NCBI RefSeq assembly: GCF_016863635.1
Contig: NZ_BOPG01000037.1
Span: forward strand, 124,001 to 188,000
Source of the DNA: Virgisporangium aurantiacum
GTDB taxonomy: Bacteria > Actinomycetota > Actinomycetes > Mycobacteriales > Micromonosporaceae
Direction of reading: 5' to 3'
Length of the DNA: 64,000 nt
In this document: piece by piece, positions 60,811 through 64,000 of the stretch
Layout of the letters: the number at the start of each line of letters is the position of its first letter
Numbering within the stretch: the stretch's first letter is position 1
Notes under the pieces: generated by a model
What the model was told of the DNA's origin: nothing
The model's database searches: none
What the model saw: the letters and a program-made list of their open reading frames with translations, nothing else
Position numbers and translations under genes: made by a program

Positions 60811-62316
60811 ATGGATCCGTTCGACGTCGGGCTGACGATCGCGCAGGACCCGTACCTGTCGTCGCGGCACACCGAGATGCACGCCGTGCTGCGCGTCACG
60901 GCCGGCCGGACCGGGACGGCGCGCTCTCCGGCCGGCGCCCCGGCCGGCTCCCCGGTGACGCTCGCCGAGGTGCTGATCATCGACTGCTCCGGCTCGATGT
61001 CCGTCCCCAGCACCAAGATCAGCGCGGCCAAGCACGCCGCCCGGGTCGCCGTCGACGTCCTGCCGGACGGCGCGCTGTTCGCGATCGTGCGGGGGGATCA
61101 CCGGGCGGCCATGGTCTACCCGCGGGACCGGCAGTTGGCGACCGCGTCCGGGACGACCCGCCGGGCGGCGCGGCACGCCCTCGACCGGGAGACCGCGAGC
61201 GGCGGCACCGCGATCGGCACCTGGCTGACGCTCAGCCGGGACCTCCTCGCGCCGCACACCACGGCGGTGCGGCACGCGCTGCTGCTCACCGACGGCCGCA
61301 ACGAGTCCGAGCCGTCGGAGCGGTTGGGCGCCGTGCTCGCCGAGTGCACCGGTCAGTTCGTCTGCGACCCGCGCGGGGTCGGCGACGGGTGGGAGCCGGC
61401 AGAACTGGTGCGGATCGCGGCCGAACTGCGCGGCACGGCCGACGCCGTCGCCCGGCCGCAGGACCTGGCCGACGACTTCCGCCGCACGGTCGAGGCGGCG
61501 ACCGGGAAGGTGCTGCCCGACCTGCGGCTGCGGATCGCCACCAGCACGTTCGACCGGCTGCTGTACTGCAAGCAGGTCAACCCGTCGGTCGCGGAACTCG
61601 CCGGCGAGCAGCCGGCGTCGGCCGACGGCCCGATGGAGGTGTCGCTCGGCGCCTGGGGCGAGGAGACCCGCGAGTACCACCTGTGCTTCGAGGTGGCACC
61701 GGGCGGGCGTCCGCACGGGGAGGACCAGCGGGTGGCCCGGATCGACGTGGTGGCCGACCGGCCGCTCGCCACCGGCCCGGTGCTCGTGCTGGTCCACTGG
61801 ACCGAGGACCCGGTGAAGTCCAGCCAGATCGACCCCGACGTCGCCCGGGTGACCGACCAGCAGCAACTCGCCCACGCGATCAACGACGGGTGCCGGGCGT
61901 ACGAGCGGGGTGACCGGGTCGCCGCGGAGCGGCACTGGGGCGAGGCGGTGCGGCTGGCGACGGCGATGGGCAACACCGCCAAACTGGAGGACCTGCAGAT
62001 GTTCGTGCGGATCGTCGACGGTCCGGCCGGGCGGGTCGAACTGCGTCCCCACCTCTCGGTGCTGGACGTGAAGCGGGGCGCGTTGCGGTCGCTGATGACG
62101 GAGATACCGGAGCCACCCGAGCCGCCGGGGCGCGCGCACGCGCGTCCACCGGTCCCGGAAAAGGACGCGAGCCCCGCGCCCCCGCCCGAAGCCCCGCGCC
62201 CGCCGGCGCCGGGGCCCGACGGATCGGCGCGGGCCTGCCCCGCCTGTGGCCGGGCGGCCGACGCCGGGCACGGATTCTGCCAGGGCTGCGGCCGGAACCT
62301 GGACGGCGCGGCATGA
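60811..62316 (+). CDS. VWA-domain protein with C-terminal zinc ribbon
   Basis: 501 residues, ATG at 60811 with GGAG 7 nt upstream. The VWA domain (about 50-230) has an intact MIDAS start: LIIDCSGSMS (Asp58, Ser60, Ser62), a probable threonine in SGGTAIGTW and Asp in LLTDGRNE. A beta-rich middle region and a helical segment follow, then a Pro-rich linker and a zinc ribbon, CPACG...CQGCG (Cys476, 479, 490, 493), similar to the ribbons of the kinase. It probably scaffolds protein-protein contacts in the kinase complex. The GlnX-like gene starts within its stop codon (ATGA). Confidence 0.88.
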   Translation: MDPFDVGLTIAQDPYLSSRHTEMHAVLRVTAGRTGTARSPAGAPAGSPVTLAEVLIIDCSGSMSVPSTKISAAKHAARVAVDVLPDGALFAIVRGDHRAAMVYPRDRQLATASGTTRRAARHALDRETASGGTAIGTWLTLSRDLLAPHTTAVRHALLLTDGRNESEPSERLGAVLAECTGQFVCDPRGVGDGWEPAELVRIAAELRGTADAVARPQDLADDFRRTVEAATGKVLPDLRLRIATSTFDRLLYCKQVNPSVAELAGEQPASADGPMEVSLGAWGEETREYHLCFEVAPGGRPHGEDQRVARIDVVADRPLATGPVLVLVHWTEDPVKSSQIDPDVARVTDQQQLAHAINDGCRAYERGDRVAAERHWGEAVRLATAMGNTAKLEDLQMFVRIVDGPAGRVELRPHLSVLDVKRGALRSLMTEIPEPPEPPGRAHARPPVPEKDASPAPPPEAPRPPAPGPDGSARACPACGRAADAGHGFCQGCGRNLDGAA

Positions 62317-63395
62317 CCGGCGACCGTTCCACGACGACCCGGCGGACCCTGCTGCGGCTGCAGGCGGCGCTGCTGGTGACCGGGGCGGTGGCGCTCGCCG
62401 GCTGCCTCGCCGTGTCGGTCGGGGTGGCCCGCACCGCCGAGGCCGCCGCCGACCGGTCGATCCCGGCGACGCTGGCGGCCTACGACGCGCAGGTGGCCAT
62501 GCGCACCGCGCACCGCGAGGCGGTCGCCAACATCACCGCCACGAAGGCGCTGCGCGACCCGGGAAGCGAGTACCAGCACCAGATCACGCTCGCCGGGCAG
62601 TACCTCGCCGTGGTGGCCGAACGCAACGCGGCCGGCGCCGCCGGCAGCGGCGACATCCAGGTGGTGCAGGCGCTGCTGTCGACCTACGTCGGCCTGATCG
62701 CGGTGGCGGCCACGAACTTCACCAGCGGCGCGACCCTCGGCCTCGCGACGCTGCTCGACGCGACCCGGCTCCTCGACAACATCCTGGTGCGGCTCGACCG
62801 GTTGCGCGACCGGCAGGACGACGCCCTGCAGGCGCAGGCGACCTCGGGGTGGGGTCACCCGGCGACGACGGCCGTCTGGCTGTTCCCGGTCGCGGCGCTG
62901 GTGACGCTGCTCGTGCTGGCGCAGGTGGTGCTGCGGCGCCGGTTCCGGCGGCGGTTCAGCCCGCCGCTGCTGGTGGCCACCGCGCTGGCGGCGTTTCTGG
63001 TGGCGGCGACCGGATGGAGCACGCGGGCCGCCGTCGACCTGGACAACGGCTGGGACCAGGCCGCCCGGCTGGTCGCGGGGCGCGCGGCCCAACTGGCGGC
63101 GTGGGGGGTCGAGGACAGCCGCCGGCTGCGCACCTTGATCGGGGACGGTTGCGCCACGGGCTGCGAACGGACGATCGGGTCGCTGGACACCGGGTCTCCG
63201 CACGGAGCCGTCGACGCCGGTGCGGTCGACGCCGCGTCCACCGAACTGGACGCGACCGCCGACGAGGCCGCCGCCGACGCGGCCACCAGCGGCACGATCA
63301 ACATCCTTCTCCCGGTGACCGCGTTGACCGCGATGGCGTTGGTGCTCGCCGGATTCCGCCCCCGCCTCGACGAGTACCGGTACCGGCCGACATGA
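62313..63395 (+). CDS. GlnX-like four-helix membrane protein
   Basis: 360 residues. Four predicted helices: about 16-37 (LLVTGAVALAGCLAVSVGVA), about 185-207, about 220-240 (LLVATALAAFLVAATG) and a last one near 330-350 (ILLPVTALTAMALVLAGF). Two extracytoplasmic helical regions lie between them (40-180 and 240-325). The layout and its place between a PknG-like kinase/VWA gene and a solute-binding protein match GlnX, the membrane partner that relays ligand binding from GlnH to PknG in mycobacteria and corynebacteria. Sequence identity could not be measured. Translational coupling on both sides. Confidence 0.72.
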   Translation: MTGDRSTTTRRTLLRLQAALLVTGAVALAGCLAVSVGVARTAEAAADRSIPATLAAYDAQVAMRTAHREAVANITATKALRDPGSEYQHQITLAGQYLAVVAERNAAGAAGSGDIQVVQALLSTYVGLIAVAATNFTSGATLGLATLLDATRLLDNILVRLDRLRDRQDDALQAQATSGWGHPATTAVWLFPVAALVTLLVLAQVVLRRRFRRRFSPPLLVATALAAFLVAATGWSTRAAVDLDNGWDQAARLVAGRAAQLAAWGVEDSRRLRTLIGDGCATGCERTIGSLDTGSPHGAVDAGAVDAASTELDATADEAAADAATSGTINILLPVTALTAMALVLAGFRPRLDEYRYRPT

Positions 63396-64000
63396 TCCGA
63401 CACTGTTTCGCCGCCGCCGTTCTCGGCGCCTCGCTGCTGACCGCGTGCACCCGGTCGGACGAGCCGGTGACCATCGAGGTGCTCGCGTCGTGGGAGTCGC
63501 CGACCGGGCCGGTGGCGCCGGGCGCCGACGAGGAGAAGGCGTTCCGGGCGGCGCTCGCGGCGTTCGAGCGGGCCGACGGGAACGTCCGCGTGCGGTACGT
63601 CGGCACGCGCGACGTGAGCCAGGTGCTGCGTGCCCGCGTCGAACGCGAGTCGCCGCCCGACATCGCGGTGTTCCCTCGCCTCTACGACCTGCGGTCCTAT
63701 GTGGACAGTGGCGCGCTGCGGCCGCTCGACGGCGTTCCCGGGCTGTCGGCCGAGCGGGTGATCCGCATCGACCGCAAGGCGTACGGCGTGAGCATCGCGG
63801 CGCACGTGAAGAGCCTCGTCTGGTATGCCGGGCCGCCGGTACCGTGGGCGGACCTCGCCGGCCGGGCGGCCACCATGCTGGCCGCCGGGCGGGAGCCGTG
63901 GTGCCTGGGCATGAGCTCGCCGCCGTTGTCCGGCTGGCCCGGCACCGACTGGATCGAGGACCTGGTGCTGAACAGCGGCGTCGACGTCTACAACGACTGG
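63392..64000 (+). CDS. Solute-binding lipoprotein (family 1 type), 3' end missing
   Basis: 203 codons visible, running past the window end. ATG overlaps the stop of the GlnX-like gene. The signal peptide AAAVLGASLLTAC contains the lipobox LTAC. The mature part has an extracellular binding-protein fold: TIEVLASWESPTGPVA, FRAALAAFERADGNVRVRYV, SPPDIAVFPRLYDLRSYVD and SIAAHVKSLVWYAG. This resembles family-1 (sugar-type) binding proteins rather than the amino acid type of GlnH. In the operon it would be the sensor of the nutrient signal relayed by the membrane protein to the kinase. No ABC permease is visible before the window ends. Confidence 0.85.
   Translation, partial: MIRHCFAAAVLGASLLTACTRSDEPVTIEVLASWESPTGPVAPGADEEKAFRAALAAFERADGNVRVRYVGTRDVSQVLRARVERESPPDIAVFPRLYDLRSYVDSGALRPLDGVPGLSAERVIRIDRKAYGVSIAAHVKSLVWYAGPPVPWADLAGRAATMLAAGREPWCLGMSSPPLSGWPGTDWIEDLVLNSGVDVYNDW

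Noticed and set aside
57369-61031. A 1220-codon open frame on the minus strand across the protease-kinase-VWA operon
   Set aside because: High GC removes stop codons from opposite frames. The product is Arg/Pro-rich low complexity without domains, while the plus strand encodes clear protease, kinase and VWA motifs.

Overview
The window is very GC-rich DNA (about 70 percent, estimated by eye) with strong G/C third-position bias, many GTG starts, 4-bp ATGA/GTGA stop-start overlaps, TetR/GntR/PucR/AraC regulators and a PknG-type kinase. This is an actinomycete chromosome. The mix of secreted polysaccharide enzymes, long intergenic inverted repeats and a trypsin-PknG-VWA operon suggests a Micromonosporaceae-like soil organism, but the family is an inference. 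No tRNA, rRNA, CRISPR array, phage or transposase was seen.

Layout. 1-9.9 kb: the end of a pectate lyase gene, an MFS exporter, a CapA-like protein with a membrane-anchored partner, a small hydrolase, a PucR regulator, TerC, a GntR regulator and a divergent quinone reductase/aldo-keto reductase pair. 9.9-27 kb: an organosulfur island. A plus-strand operon encodes an SsuABC-like importer, an NtaA/DmoA-type monooxygenase and a two-domain rhodanese. Two flavin reductases follow. A six-gene minus-strand operon encodes a xi-class GST, four luciferase-like monooxygenases and a HAD protein. It diverges from a polar amino acid (cystine-type) ABC importer with a GNAT, and a Tat-exported sulfite oxidase follows. 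Working model: import of sulfonates or thioethers, FMNH2-dependent C-S cleavage, then sulfite/sulfane handling. A shared CTAnn-N5-GAT/TAG dyad lies before four units of this island.

27-42 kb: small detoxification/regulator pairs (two oxidoreductase-TetR pairs, an aldo-keto reductase, GlxA-type regulator plus isochorismatase), an acyl-CoA synthetase, a secreted GH16-CBM13 glucanase, a PhyH-type dioxygenase, a DrrAB-like exporter with divergent TetR, and two gene remnants (a GH4 C-terminus and the C-terminal half of S-adenosylhomocysteine hydrolase). 42-49 kb: MMPL exporter, NarL-type two-component pair, hemerythrin-like protein with a Gly-rich minisatellite, acyltransferase-3 and TetR.

49-56.5 kb: a GNAT-like protein, pyruvoyl-dependent arginine decarboxylase, penicillin-acylase-type hydrolase and a permease fused to a GNAT domain, possibly an arginine/agmatine module. 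56.7-64 kb: a tightly packed operon of trypsin-like protease with a degenerate NTPase region, PknG-like kinase, VWA/zinc-ribbon protein, GlnX-like four-helix membrane protein and a solute-binding lipoprotein cut by the window end. It resembles the mycobacterial PknG-GlnX-GlnH nutrient-sensing module with a protease and a VWA protein added, and is the most interesting system here.
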